This document shows positions 32,955 to 42,116 of a DNA stretch of 64,000 bases, piece by piece. Numbering within the stretch: position 1 is the first letter of the stretch; each line of letters begins with the position of its first letter. The notes beneath the pieces were generated by a model that worked only from the letters and a program-made list of their open reading frames with translations, was not told the origin of the DNA and ran no database searches. Origin of the DNA: Solobacterium sp. (lineage in GTDB: Bacteria > Bacillota_I > Bacilli_A > Erysipelotrichales > Erysipelotrichaceae); contig JAILLA010000048.1 of NCBI GenBank assembly GCA_024693325.1, forward strand, positions 1-64,000, written 5' to 3'. The translations under genes were made by a program, and so were the position numbers.

Positions 32955-34571
32955 ATGAAGCGGAAAAATCTTTTATACGCACTGGGTCTGTCACTTCTGA
33001 TCTGTACGGGCGGATGTTCTGCCGGAACAGCTGCAGTGCCGGAAAAACCGGCTGAAGCTGTTCAGACAGCTGTGGAAGTCACTGAACCGGATGGTGAACC
33101 GGTATTTATAAACGAAGCGCCTGAACCTGTGGCATCCGTTTTTGACAGTTCTGATCCATATGCGTCCGAAACAAAAGTGATGAACATGCTGGATCCGTTT
33201 ATGATCAGACTGATGCAGAAGGTATTCAGTGCAGAAGGCAATCATATCTTTTCGCCGATGTCGCTGATCCTTGCGTTAAGCATGGCGGAAAACGGTACAG
33301 CCGGAGTGACCAGGGCTGAGATCGAATCAACGCTTGGCATCAGTACGGATGATCTGAACCAGCTGATGAAAAGGTATCTGCCGGAAATGAACTATGAATT
33401 CGGGATCGATTTCTATACGGGAAATTCACTGTGGTTCAATACCGATAACGGATTGACGCTGAAAGCATCCTATCTGGATCATCTGCGGGAATATTATGAT
33501 GCGGCAGTCTTTGAACGAAGCTTTGCGGACAAGGCCGCATTGGCGCAGGAAGTGAATGACTGGACGAAGGAAAAGACAGACGGCTCTATTCCGGAGATCC
33601 TGCAGGCAGACGACCTGGATCAGACCGATCCGATGCTGCTGCTCAATGCACTGGCTGCAGGCGGGAAATGGATGATCCGGTTCCAGCCGGAACTGACTTC
33701 TCCCCAGACATTCCATAACGCAGACGGTTCAGAAAGCACTGTCAGTATGATGCGTCAGTCAATGGAAGGCTGGTGGCATGATTCCCTGAGTGAAGGTGTT
33801 GTCCTCTATCTGGAAAACGGTCTGGAGTTCACCGCGATCCTTCCGAATGAGGGAGTCACTGTCGATGAATACCTTGCCCAGGCTGATCCGGAAATGATCA
33901 TGAATTACTACAAGGGCTTTATCAGCACCGAAAATGAAGACCAGCAGACGTGGACGGCAGATGTGCATATCACCAACCTGTCATTGCCGAAATATAACTA
34001 CAATGCGGAATATGAACTGGATGCGGTGCTGAAGGAACTCGGTATCCAGAGAATGTTTACAGTCGGTTATGCGGACTTCTCGGAAATGGCGGAAGGAGAC
34101 CCGGGGGTCGTCTCACAGATCTATGTCAAGCAGATCAGACAGAAGGCTGACATCGAGGTCAATGAAGAAGAGGTCAGGGCTTCCGCGGCGACGGTCGTCA
34201 TGGGAGGTCTTGGCGCAGGCGGTTATAACGTCAGGAACTATATCTATCATGATGTCGTATTCGACAGACCGTTCATCTTCCTCCTCAGCAAAGGCAGAGT
34301 TCCTCTGTTTGCCGGTGTGGCATCTTCACTGGAAGATACCGGGGAAAGCGTCAGTGACAGCCGGATCATGCGCATCGAAGTGACCGCGGATGCCGGACTC
34401 AATGTACGCAGTGGTCCTGATGTATCAAATGAGAAGTATTATACAGCTGCCAAGGGAACGCAGTTCTACGCATACGAAACACGGGAAAACGGCGGCTATA
34501 CATGGTACAGGGTCGGAAATGATCAATGGATCGCCGATCAGGACAATGAATGGGTAAAGGTGCTCGAATAA
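32955..34571 (+). CDS. Serpin lipoprotein with C-terminal SH3-like domain
   Basis: A 538-residue secreted lipoprotein: signal peptide with lipobox L-L-I-C-T-G-G-C21, a Pro/Glu spacer, a complete serpin domain (about 75-460) and a bacterial SH3-like domain (about 475-538: A-G-L-N-V-R-S-G-P). Seen: serpin closing motif V-F-D-R-P-F-I-F-L-L and a reactive-loop hinge E-E-E-V-R-A-S-A-A-T near 404-413, with small residues as in inhibitory serpins. Family knowledge: inhibits serine or cysteine proteases by suicide trapping; gut bacterial serpins block host or competitor proteases. The SH3 part may hold it to peptidoglycan. Confidence 0.9.
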   Translation: MKRKNLLYALGLSLLICTGGCSAGTAAVPEKPAEAVQTAVEVTEPDGEPVFINEAPEPVASVFDSSDPYASETKVMNMLDPFMIRLMQKVFSAEGNHIFSPMSLILALSMAENGTAGVTRAEIESTLGISTDDLNQLMKRYLPEMNYEFGIDFYTGNSLWFNTDNGLTLKASYLDHLREYYDAAVFERSFADKAALAQEVNDWTKEKTDGSIPEILQADDLDQTDPMLLLNALAAGGKWMIRFQPELTSPQTFHNADGSESTVSMMRQSMEGWWHDSLSEGVVLYLENGLEFTAILPNEGVTVDEYLAQADPEMIMNYYKGFISTENEDQQTWTADVHITNLSLPKYNYNAEYELDAVLKELGIQRMFTVGYADFSEMAEGDPGVVSQIYVKQIRQKADIEVNEEEVRASAATVVMGGLGAGGYNVRNYIYHDVVFDRPFIFLLSKGRVPLFAGVASSLEDTGESVSDSRIMRIEVTADAGLNVRSGPDVSNEKYYTAAKGTQFYAYETRENGGYTWYRVGNDQWIADQDNEWVKVLE

Positions 34572-34606
34572 GCATTATCCGAAGCATAAATAAAACTGTA
34601 TTGTAT

Positions 34607-34635
34607 AAAAACTGATTCGGCAGGAATCAGTTTTT
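34607..34635 (+). terminator. Terminator of serpin gene
   Basis: Perfect 11-bp stem AAAAACTGATT/AATCAGTTTTT with a seven-base loop. Confidence 0.9.
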
Positions 34636-34687
34636 ATAATGGCAATATTTCAGTATAATGAATTCGATCAATTTGCTGGAGATATTT

Positions 34688-37600
34688 ATGTTTATGAAGA
34701 AGAATTATTTAGCTGTCATGATGTCTGTACTGGTGTTCTTGCAAACAGCCTTTGTGCAAATGCCGGTCATGGCAGAGGAGACCGATGATGAGGCGGTGCA
34801 GGAGACTGCTGTTTCAGAAGAGGCCGAAGAGATCACTGAAGTGATTTCGGAGGAAGAAGCTATTCCGGATGAGATCCTCAGTGAAGAACTGACTGAAAAT
34901 GAAGAGACCGGAGAAGAACCTGTTTCGGAAGAGATCCCTGAGCCGCAGGAGTCTGTCGTTCCGGAAGAGCAGATCACTGAAACTGAAGTTCCGGTTGAAG
35001 AAACAACGGAATCAGAAGAACCGATCGAGGATGAAACTGTATTGCAGGAAGAGACTGAGGAGAGTACTGTTTTTGCCGCGACTAAAATCACTGTTTCGGT
35101 CGTGGAGATCAGTAACGGTTATCGCAAGTCCCGTGTTTATTTGAAAGTAAACAATCCGAATGAGGAAAGGCTGAATCACATCCGTCTGACAAATACCGAA
35201 GATGAGACCAAATATTTCACCAGCAGTAAAAACTATGACGAAAGCATAGACGCTGATTACTACATTGATGCGGATACATACGGCGGAACGACTGTTTACG
35301 CGATCGCTCTGGGCATTTATCCGGATGGTTCATTCCAGGTCGTTCCGACCGGTCAGACAGTATCACTGACTTCAATGGAGCTGGATTTCCAATCTATGGA
35401 GAAATATGCGGAGATCGAACCGCTCTCCAAGACCGCAAGGATCACACTGCATATCGATCCGCTGCCGGCAATGGAAAGAGTTACATATAAAGCCTATTAC
35501 AAGCCTGTCAGTGAATCCTATCCTGATATGCCTTATCTGGAAAGCAAAGTGATGAATCCGACAGCTAAAATGCTGAAATCTGATACCAACGATAATCCTT
35601 TGTATCATGACAGTGATTATGTGATCTATATCCAGGTGATGTTTTCAGATCAGGTCGTAGGATATATCGGGTCCGCAGAAGAACCGCTGATGTTCCATAC
35701 GACGGATAGCCTTATCGTTGATTCAGACAGCTTTGGCGACAAACAGATCTATCTGGAGCTTCTGGAAGTATACGGTGACGGACCGCTGAACAGCGCGATG
35801 TTTGATAATGTTGAAAGCCTCAGCATATTGCCCGGAACAGGAAGATCCTACAAAAGCATGTCAACAATGGCAGATGACAAATGGCAGGTGACACTGCATG
35901 TTCAGAAAGCTGTCACCTCAATCAAAGGCCTGCGGCTGTTCAGAAATCTGAGTAAACTGACACTTGACGGTCTGGACCTGACAGAACTGGATGAATATGG
36001 TTTTTCACCTGATATCACATATCTGAATATCCAGAATAATGAGATGTATGAAATGCCGGATCTGACAGAATTTACCAGGCTGGAAACACTGTATGCAGGC
36101 GGCAATCTGTTCAGATACGACACAGTTACAGCAGATAAGCTGCCCTCACAGTATCTTGAGGCACATCCCGATGCGCTGGAAACGATCAGAGGAGAACAGC
36201 GTTTCTATTACTTCTTCGTGCCGCAGACATTCTATGAGATCGAAGGACGCAAGCCGTTCTTTACATCCCTGGAAGGCGCGAAACCCAACAGGAAGTACCT
36301 GCTGACAGTCAAGATCGATGATACAGAGATCTCCGTGGAATCAACAACAGGAAACGGACATTATGCTGTGTTCATCATTCCGGACCTGAAAGAATACTTG
36401 CCGGACTATGACACTTATGAAAGTGACAAGTTTGAATTCAGTGTCGCAGATGATCTGGATTTCCTCGTCTTTGAAGATGACAATATGCTGGTCAGCTTCT
36501 CGGAAGATGAGATCAATGACAAAGGAACACCTGCTACAGCGTATACAACTTCAACATCATTTACGACAAAGAGTGTTATACTGCCCGGCTCCATAGCAGA
36601 AGCGGATATCAGTTCGGTCGTTTTGAAGGACAAGGATCTTAATGCCATGGATGCCAGTCCGTCCAGTTACACCATACGTGTCACGACCAGTAAGTATGAT
36701 ACCCGCTACGACGAGCAGACCAATATCTATCCGAAGTTCGGATATGATTATGTCAGGACAAATTTCAGTACGAAATTCAGCGTAAATACACCGCTGCAGG
36801 AAGGTATCTATGATATGGATATTACCCTGAAGGACGGTACGGTATATCACGCTCATGATGTGGTACAGATCAACTATAAAGCGCCTGTGATCCCGGCAGA
36901 GTCAGTCACGGTTACAAACAAACCCAAAAAACTGACAGTCGGTGCACAATACCAGCTGAACTATACAGTGACGCCTTTAAATACGTCAGATAAAGTAACG
37001 TTCAGAAGCGGTGATCCGTCTGTTGCGACAGTATCCGATACCGGGCTTGTCACAACACATGCTGAGGGAACAGTATGGATCTATGTGAATGCAGGATCGA
37101 AGGCAAGGGATTCCTTCTATCTGACGGTTGCCGATCCGGTCAGGGTTACCGGGATCAGGATCTATCACAATGATCTGACATTCAGGCTTGGCAGTGAACG
37201 CAATTATGATTTCATTTCAGCTGAAGTGATTCCCGAGGATGCGGAAAATCAGAACTTCGTCTTCGAATCCAGCAACGAGTCTGTTGTGACGATCAAACAG
37301 AACGGGCTGATCCAGGTCGTCGGTGAAGGCTCAGCAGTCATCACAGCCACTTCAGAAGAAGGAGGCTATACAGATTCTGTTGAGGTAACTGTACTGCCGC
37401 AGCTGAAAGCTGACGCGCCTTACGCATATTATTTCGGTGAGGACGGCAGACAGACTGTGATCACCGACGGAATGGAACTTCCGGTCGGAACAGCAGTCTG
37501 GCTGAAGAGTTCAACATCCAATACCGTAATATACAATGCGGATGATCAGACAGCCGCAGCCAACCCGTTCACTGTAGAAGAAGGGGAAAATACGATCTCC

Positions 37601-39463
37601 GTTTATGCAGGCAGAACAGGTTATCTGAACAGTGACACAGTTACACTCACAATCATGTCCAGGGATGACAGCTATGAGTCGGATCCGGGCGATGTCACTG
37701 AAGAGGATGCAGAAGAGACAGGACTGGATATACCGGAACATATCTGGGCAGCCGGTGTTCCCGAATCAGTTACATATACAGGCTCCAAGATCACATTCAG
37801 TGATATGCGTGTCTATGACAACAAGAAACTTCTGAAGTATAACGTAGACTACACCGTCAAGTATCTCAACAACCAGAATGCCGGTACAGCAGAGATCCAG
37901 ATCAAAGGAAAAGGCAACTACAGCCAGTCCATATCTGTATTCTTTGAGATCGAACCGATGAGCATTGAAGATGCTGTTGTGAACGATATGGCTGTCCTTG
38001 CGACAGGAGCTCCATTAACGCCTGCGCCTAAGGTCGTACTGAACGGAAAGACGCTGAAAAAGGGAACCGATTATACAGTAAATGGACCGGAAGGTGTTGA
38101 GATCAAAGATCCCGGTACATATCAGCTTCGTATCGAAGGCATCAATAATTATCAGGGCTATACGGAATGCCTGCTCACAGTCGGAGAAAAGGGTGAAGAG
38201 CTGCTTGCGGCAAATTTCAAGATCACTCCCGAGTATACAAGTACTCCTTATGACGGATCAGAGAAGGAACCTTCTGTTACAGTAAAATACGGTACAGAGC
38301 TTCTGACTGAGGATACGGATTACGAAGTGACGTATGAAAACAATGAAGATGTCGGAACAGCATCGATCATTGTGACTGGTATGGGCAGATATATCGGAAC
38401 GAAGACAGCTTCATTTAAGATCACCGGAACTCCGCTGAAGAATGTGGCTGCGCTGACACTTCCCAAGTCCGTTGAATATACAGGAGAACCGATCACTTTT
38501 GTTCCTGAGGAGATCATCACGCCGAAGGGTGATGAACTGAATCCTCAATGGATCGATGTCTCCTATCTGAAAAACACGGATAAGGGCACAGCGACTGTCG
38601 TCCTGACGGGAACCAAGGGATATACAGGCACAGTGAAAAAGACATTCAGGATCACTGCGAAACCGATCAATGGTGTCTCTGTAACAGCAGCCGATACCGT
38701 ATTTGCAAAGAAAGGCGCAAAGACGGAAGTGATCGTGAAAGACAACGATATAGTCCTGAAGGAAGGCGTTGACTATACGCTGACATATAAAAACAATAAT
38801 AAGACCGGACAGAACATTGCCTCTGTTATTGTGAAGGGCAAAGGGAACTACAGCGGTACCGCACCTGCCGTATTCTTCAGTATTGCGAAGCAGGATATTG
38901 CCGGCCTGACGATGACAGCGGCAGATGTCACGGAGAATACGAAGCCGAACAAGTTCGCTTCCAAGATCACCGTTACAGATCTGGACGGCGGCGTGCTGAA
39001 AGCAGGAACTGATTACGCAAAAACATATGTTTATACATATGAAGAAGATGCTGTCGTTGTTTCCAACAAAACAGAAACCGTCAGGTTTGCCGGTCAGGAA
39101 GTTCAGAAAACAGATATCATTCCTGTCGGCACGGTGATCCGTGTGACAGTTATCGGCCAGAACAATTATGAAGGACAGATCAGCACGGTTTACAGGATCG
39201 CCGCAAAGAAGCTGAATATCAGCAGCGCAAAGGTCACGATCCCCAGCCAGACATATACAGGCAGGGCGATCACGCTGGATCCTTCAGATATCAAAATCGT
39301 ACTGAACAAACAGGAACTGACAACGGCTGATTTTGAGATCGTCAGCTATGCAAAGAATATCAATAAAGGTACGGCGACGGTTACCCTGAAGGGAATCGGC
39401 GCATATGCAGGTACGAAGAAGGCAAGCTTCAAGATCGTCCAGAAGGCAATGCTGTCGGAGTGA
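34688..39463 (+). CDS. Large secreted Ig-like/repeat surface protein
   Basis: A 1591-residue exported protein: signal peptide (1-30), a Glu-rich disordered region (about 31-130), beta-rich domains, a short leucine-rich stretch (about 410-470), two Big_2-like Ig domains (about 736-820 and 820-905), a chitobiase-C-like region (about 905-1000) and seven copies of a 70-100-residue domain (about 1023-1585) with the pattern Y-T-G ... D-Y ... Y-x-N-N ... G-T-A-x-V ... G-K-G-N-Y. No LPXTG, GW, SLH or membrane anchor at the C-terminus, so retention at the surface is unexplained. Start at 34688 follows GGAGAT. An adhesin or scaffold is inferred. Confidence 0.88.
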   Translation: MFMKKNYLAVMMSVLVFLQTAFVQMPVMAEETDDEAVQETAVSEEAEEITEVISEEEAIPDEILSEELTENEETGEEPVSEEIPEPQESVVPEEQITETEVPVEETTESEEPIEDETVLQEETEESTVFAATKITVSVVEISNGYRKSRVYLKVNNPNEERLNHIRLTNTEDETKYFTSSKNYDESIDADYYIDADTYGGTTVYAIALGIYPDGSFQVVPTGQTVSLTSMELDFQSMEKYAEIEPLSKTARITLHIDPLPAMERVTYKAYYKPVSESYPDMPYLESKVMNPTAKMLKSDTNDNPLYHDSDYVIYIQVMFSDQVVGYIGSAEEPLMFHTTDSLIVDSDSFGDKQIYLELLEVYGDGPLNSAMFDNVESLSILPGTGRSYKSMSTMADDKWQVTLHVQKAVTSIKGLRLFRNLSKLTLDGLDLTELDEYGFSPDITYLNIQNNEMYEMPDLTEFTRLETLYAGGNLFRYDTVTADKLPSQYLEAHPDALETIRGEQRFYYFFVPQTFYEIEGRKPFFTSLEGAKPNRKYLLTVKIDDTEISVESTTGNGHYAVFIIPDLKEYLPDYDTYESDKFEFSVADDLDFLVFEDDNMLVSFSEDEINDKGTPATAYTTSTSFTTKSVILPGSIAEADISSVVLKDKDLNAMDASPSSYTIRVTTSKYDTRYDEQTNIYPKFGYDYVRTNFSTKFSVNTPLQEGIYDMDITLKDGTVYHAHDVVQINYKAPVIPAESVTVTNKPKKLTVGAQYQLNYTVTPLNTSDKVTFRSGDPSVATVSDTGLVTTHAEGTVWIYVNAGSKARDSFYLTVADPVRVTGIRIYHNDLTFRLGSERNYDFISAEVIPEDAENQNFVFESSNESVVTIKQNGLIQVVGEGSAVITATSEEGGYTDSVEVTVLPQLKADAPYAYYFGEDGRQTVITDGMELPVGTAVWLKSSTSNTVIYNADDQTAAANPFTVEEGENTISVYAGRTGYLNSDTVTLTIMSRDDSYESDPGDVTEEDAEETGLDIPEHIWAAGVPESVTYTGSKITFSDMRVYDNKKLLKYNVDYTVKYLNNQNAGTAEIQIKGKGNYSQSISVFFEIEPMSIEDAVVNDMAVLATGAPLTPAPKVVLNGKTLKKGTDYTVNGPEGVEIKDPGTYQLRIEGINNYQGYTECLLTVGEKGEELLAANFKITPEYTSTPYDGSEKEPSVTVKYGTELLTEDTDYEVTYENNEDVGTASIIVTGMGRYIGTKTASFKITGTPLKNVAALTLPKSVEYTGEPITFVPEEIITPKGDELNPQWIDVSYLKNTDKGTATVVLTGTKGYTGTVKKTFRITAKPINGVSVTAADTVFAKKGAKTEVIVKDNDIVLKEGVDYTLTYKNNNKTGQNIASVIVKGKGNYSGTAPAVFFSIAKQDIAGLTMTAADVTENTKPNKFASKITVTDLDGGVLKAGTDYAKTYVYTYEEDAVVVSNKTETVRFAGQEVQKTDIIPVGTVIRVTVIGQNNYEGQISTVYRIAAKKLNISSAKVTIPSQTYTGRAITLDPSDIKIVLNKQELTTADFEIVSYAKNINKGTATVTLKGIGAYAGTKKASFKIVQKAMLSE

Positions 39464-39501
39464 ACTCCTGTCTACCGAAAAAACAATATAAAAGGACCGA
39501 A

Positions 39502-39529
39502 GACGGCTTCTGCAGAAGGAAGCCGTTTT
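39502..39529 (+). terminator. Terminator of surface-protein gene
   Basis: 8-bp stem ACGGCTTC/GAAGCCGT then TTTC. Confidence 0.65.
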
Positions 39530-39541
39530 CTGATGAGACGA

Positions 39542-39569
39542 AAAAAGGTGTTTTCCTGATAGAAAACAC
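39542..39569 (-). terminator. Terminator of Cof-type HAD gene
   Basis: On the minus strand GTGTTTTC/GAAAACAC (8 bp) followed by CC and six T. Confidence 0.75.
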
Positions 39570-39631
39570 ACATTTTTCCGGGATCATTGATCTGTGGTTA
39601 ATCGTAAGAGAGGGCAGATGATCCGATCGGT

Positions 39632-40459
39632 TTATTCGCTTAAATAGTGATCGAAGATCCAATGTCCAAAACCATCTTCACTGGCACGGTATTCGGTGAC
39701 CGCATCAGCGATGGCTTTATTCTCAGGCATGCCGTTGCACAGGCATACGGAGTATCCCGCCATCTTCATCATCTCCAGGTCATTCTCAGCGTCGCCGAAT
39801 GCCATGACATCTTCCAGTGAAATACCGTTGTCCTTGCAGTATTCGGCAACGGCGGTGCCTTTGTTGTTTCTCCTGTCCTGGAATTCGATCAGGTTGACTG
39901 CTGTTTTGAAGCAGAAGTATGTATCATTCTCAAGTGTTCTGGCAAAAGGCTCAACGACTTCCTTCATCTGTTCTTCCGTTTCCGTACGGAAGAGGATCTT
40001 TCCGACAGGCTTCTCCCAGAATTCTGAAACATCCTTGGCGATCCTTGCTTCATTGCGGTTGCGCTTAGCGGAAGCACGCACAAGATCGTCGTCCCATCTT
40101 GCCAGCATATAGCCGTCACCATAGATGAAGGGATTGCAATTGGTAACTTCCATCTTTGTGATGATCTCTTTGATATCATCCGGCTGAAGGGGATTGAGGC
40201 TTTTGGTAATGCCTGTGTGCGCGTCATATACTTCGCCGCCGTTCAGTCCGATGAGGAAATCAAACTCAAAGCCGAGTCCCCATTCCTTTGCGTGTTCTGT
40301 CAGACGTTGCCAGAGCGGTCTGCCTGAAGCGATCCCCAGCAGGACGCCGCGTTCATGCAGTGCCTGGAAAGCTCTGCGGTTGACATCACCGAACTGATCA
40401 GGCTTTTCTCTCAGGGTACGGTCTATATCCGCTACTACGATCTTATAGTCTTTTCTCAT
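39632..40459 (-). CDS. Cof-type HAD phosphatase
   Basis: A 275-residue HAD superfamily IIB protein. Seen: V-V-A-D11-I-D13-R-T-L, which has Arg where most members have Gly (D-x-D-G-T-L), G-I-A-S-G-R-P near 42-48, and F-G-D-A-E-N-D near the C-terminus for metal binding. Family knowledge: dephosphorylates sugar phosphates or flavin-type cofactors. Cap domain in the middle. Start follows GGAGAAA. Substrate unknown. Confidence 0.92.
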   Translation of the reverse strand: MRKDYKIVVADIDRTLREKPDQFGDVNRRAFQALHERGVLLGIASGRPLWQRLTEHAKEWGLGFEFDFLIGLNGGEVYDAHTGITKSLNPLQPDDIKEIITKMEVTNCNPFIYGDGYMLARWDDDLVRASAKRNRNEARIAKDVSEFWEKPVGKILFRTETEEQMKEVVEPFARTLENDTYFCFKTAVNLIEFQDRRNNKGTAVAEYCKDNGISLEDVMAFGDAENDLEMMKMAGYSVCLCNGMPENKAIADAVTEYRASEDGFGHWIFDHYLSE

Positions 40460-40553
40460 AAGTTTTCTCCGACATGATGATACAGGATATGGAACGGTCA
40501 GACTATCGTAATCTGCCGAAATTCTATCGATATCTGCAGAATCCTCATAAATG

Positions 40554-40562
40554 TGGTATGAT
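40554..40562 (+). promoter_or_regulatory. Extended -10, candidate leaderless promoter
   Basis: TGG-TATGAT ends 7 bases before the ATG at 40570, so transcription would start at or next to the start codon. No ribosome site is present between them. No clear -35. Confidence 0.4.
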
Positions 40563-40569
40563 GTCTGTC

Positions 40570-41172
40570 ATGAAAAAACAAATAGTAATGATGATGAGCC
40601 TGCTGCTCCTGACAGGCTGTGCAGGAAAGACTGCCGCAAATCAGGATGCATCTGAAGAAGGACTTACAGCCGAGAAACATGCCGTGATCACAGTAAAGGA
40701 TTACGGTGACATCTATATCGATCTGGACAGGGATTCGGCACCGGTCACGGTAGACAACTTCGTACAGCTGACGGAAGAAGGCTTCTATGACGGACTGACA
40801 TTCCACAGGATCATGGACGGATTCATCCTCCAGGGTGGAGATCCCCAGGGAGACGGATTCGGCGGATCAGATGCGACGATCATCGGGGAATTCTCTTCCA
40901 ACGGTTTTGACAATCCGATCAAGCATGTTGCGGGAGTGATCTCCATGGCTCGTGCAACGGATCCTGACAGCGGAAGCTCACAGTTCTTTATCCTGCTGAG
41001 CGACCAGCCGCATCTTGACGGCAACTACGCGGCTTTCGGATGGGTGGCAGATGATAACAGTATGAAAATCGCCAGAAAGATCGCTGCTGATTCCAAGCCG
41101 CTGGACAACAACGGAACGATCGCACCGGAAGACCAGCCGGTGATCACCTCCATAAAGATGCTGGATGACTGA
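40570..41172 (+). CDS. Cyclophilin-type peptidyl-prolyl isomerase lipoprotein
   Basis: A 200-residue lipoprotein: signal peptide with L-L-L-L-T-G-C17, then a cyclophilin domain. Seen: G-L-T-F-H-R-I-M-D-G-F-I-L-Q-G-G-D-P, S-M-A-R-A and S-S-Q-F-F-I-L, the core of the active site. Family knowledge: speeds prolyl isomerisation; here it would help folding outside the membrane. Start codon chosen at the last of three nearby ATGs because it begins the signal peptide; no ribosome site precedes any of them, and a promoter -10 lies at 40557, so the message may be leaderless. Confidence 0.9.
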   Translation: MKKQIVMMMSLLLLTGCAGKTAANQDASEEGLTAEKHAVITVKDYGDIYIDLDRDSAPVTVDNFVQLTEEGFYDGLTFHRIMDGFILQGGDPQGDGFGGSDATIIGEFSSNGFDNPIKHVAGVISMARATDPDSGSSQFFILLSDQPHLDGNYAAFGWVADDNSMKIARKIAADSKPLDNNGTIAPEDQPVITSIKMLDD

Positions 41173-41193
41173 CCTCTGATGTCAGTCATTTTT
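41165..41193 (+). terminator. Terminator overlapping the cyclophilin stop codon
   Basis: Perfect 9-bp stem ATGACTGAC/GTCAGTCAT, then T run; its left arm includes the stop codon. Confidence 0.9.
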
Positions 41194-41237
41194 CATTGTT
41201 CAAAATGTGATAATATTGTTCTGTACGGAGAAGCATT

Positions 41238-42116
41238 ATGGTGACATTACAATCGTTGTTCGAAAAAGATAAAGAATCATTTCTGAATACACTGAAAGCA
41301 CAGTCTGATACAGCTTCCATGATCAAAGCGGCTGATTCCGCACTCAGCAGGATCCTGTTCAAATACAACGAACAGGAAGAAAGCGAACGCGTCAAGGCTG
41401 CTGCCTACAGCATTCTTTCAACTGTCAGGACCTCGCTGAACCTGATCGACAGCTATGGCGAAACAAAGGTATACAGCCGGGAGGAATACCGGAAACAGGA
41501 AAAGAAAACAGGGCACAGCCCGCTGTTCTGGGTGCTGCTGGGTGTCGGCTGCGCGTGTGCCGTCGGGGCATTTGTATTGCTGCTGTTCTCGGTCAGGGCG
41601 ATATCCATGGTGATCAATCTCCCGGTATTTCTCGTCCTGCTTGCGGCAGGCATGGTATGCCTGTTCTTCAGCGGTATGAATTTCCATACGCAGGGAAAGC
41701 AGAAACAGTCCGAGATCCAGACGGAAACAATATCCGATCCGGATAAGATCTATAAGCATTTGTTGGGGATCATGCTGACGGTCGATCACCTGTTGGCTGA
41801 TGTCAGGACAGAAGAAATGATCGATGCCAGACATGAGCTGGAAAAGGACAAGGACGGCATGAACCAGAAAGAACTGGCATTGCTGTCGCAGCTGCTGGAA
41901 GACGCATATACGGACAAGAACAGCGATCTGGCCATGGAGACCATTTCGCATATCAAATATTACCTGCATAACCGCAGGATCGAGACAGTGGACTATTCCA
42001 AAGAAGACCATGCCTGGTTTGATATCCTTCCCGGAGAGGGAGGTACGCTCAGGCCTGCACTTGTCATGGACAACGCGCTGCTCAAGAAAGGTCTGGCAGC
42101 CGGAGGCAGATTATGA
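41238..42116 (+). CDS. Membrane partner of Hsp70-like protein (possible GrpE-like factor)
   Basis: A 292-residue protein: helical N-terminus (1-90), two membrane segments (about 97-145), and a helical cytoplasmic part (about 165-255). Its C-terminus (L-R-P-A-L-V-M-D-N-A-L-L-K-K-G-L-A) recalls the L-R-P-A-M-V-x-V motif of GrpE, the nucleotide exchange factor of Hsp70. That resemblance is short and is an inference. The ATGA overlap with the Hsp70-like gene at 42113 argues strongly that the two act together. Start follows CGGAGAA. Confidence 0.65.
   Translation: MVTLQSLFEKDKESFLNTLKAQSDTASMIKAADSALSRILFKYNEQEESERVKAAAYSILSTVRTSLNLIDSYGETKVYSREEYRKQEKKTGHSPLFWVLLGVGCACAVGAFVLLLFSVRAISMVINLPVFLVLLAAGMVCLFFSGMNFHTQGKQKQSEIQTETISDPDKIYKHLLGIMLTVDHLLADVRTEEMIDARHELEKDKDGMNQKELALLSQLLEDAYTDKNSDLAMETISHIKYYLHNRRIETVDYSKEDHAWFDILPGEGGTLRPALVMDNALLKKGLAAGGRL

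Noticed and set aside
34688-39463. LPXTG sortase anchoring of the large surface protein
   Set aside because: The C-terminus ends in K-A-M-L-S-E with no LPXTG, hydrophobic stretch or basic tail.
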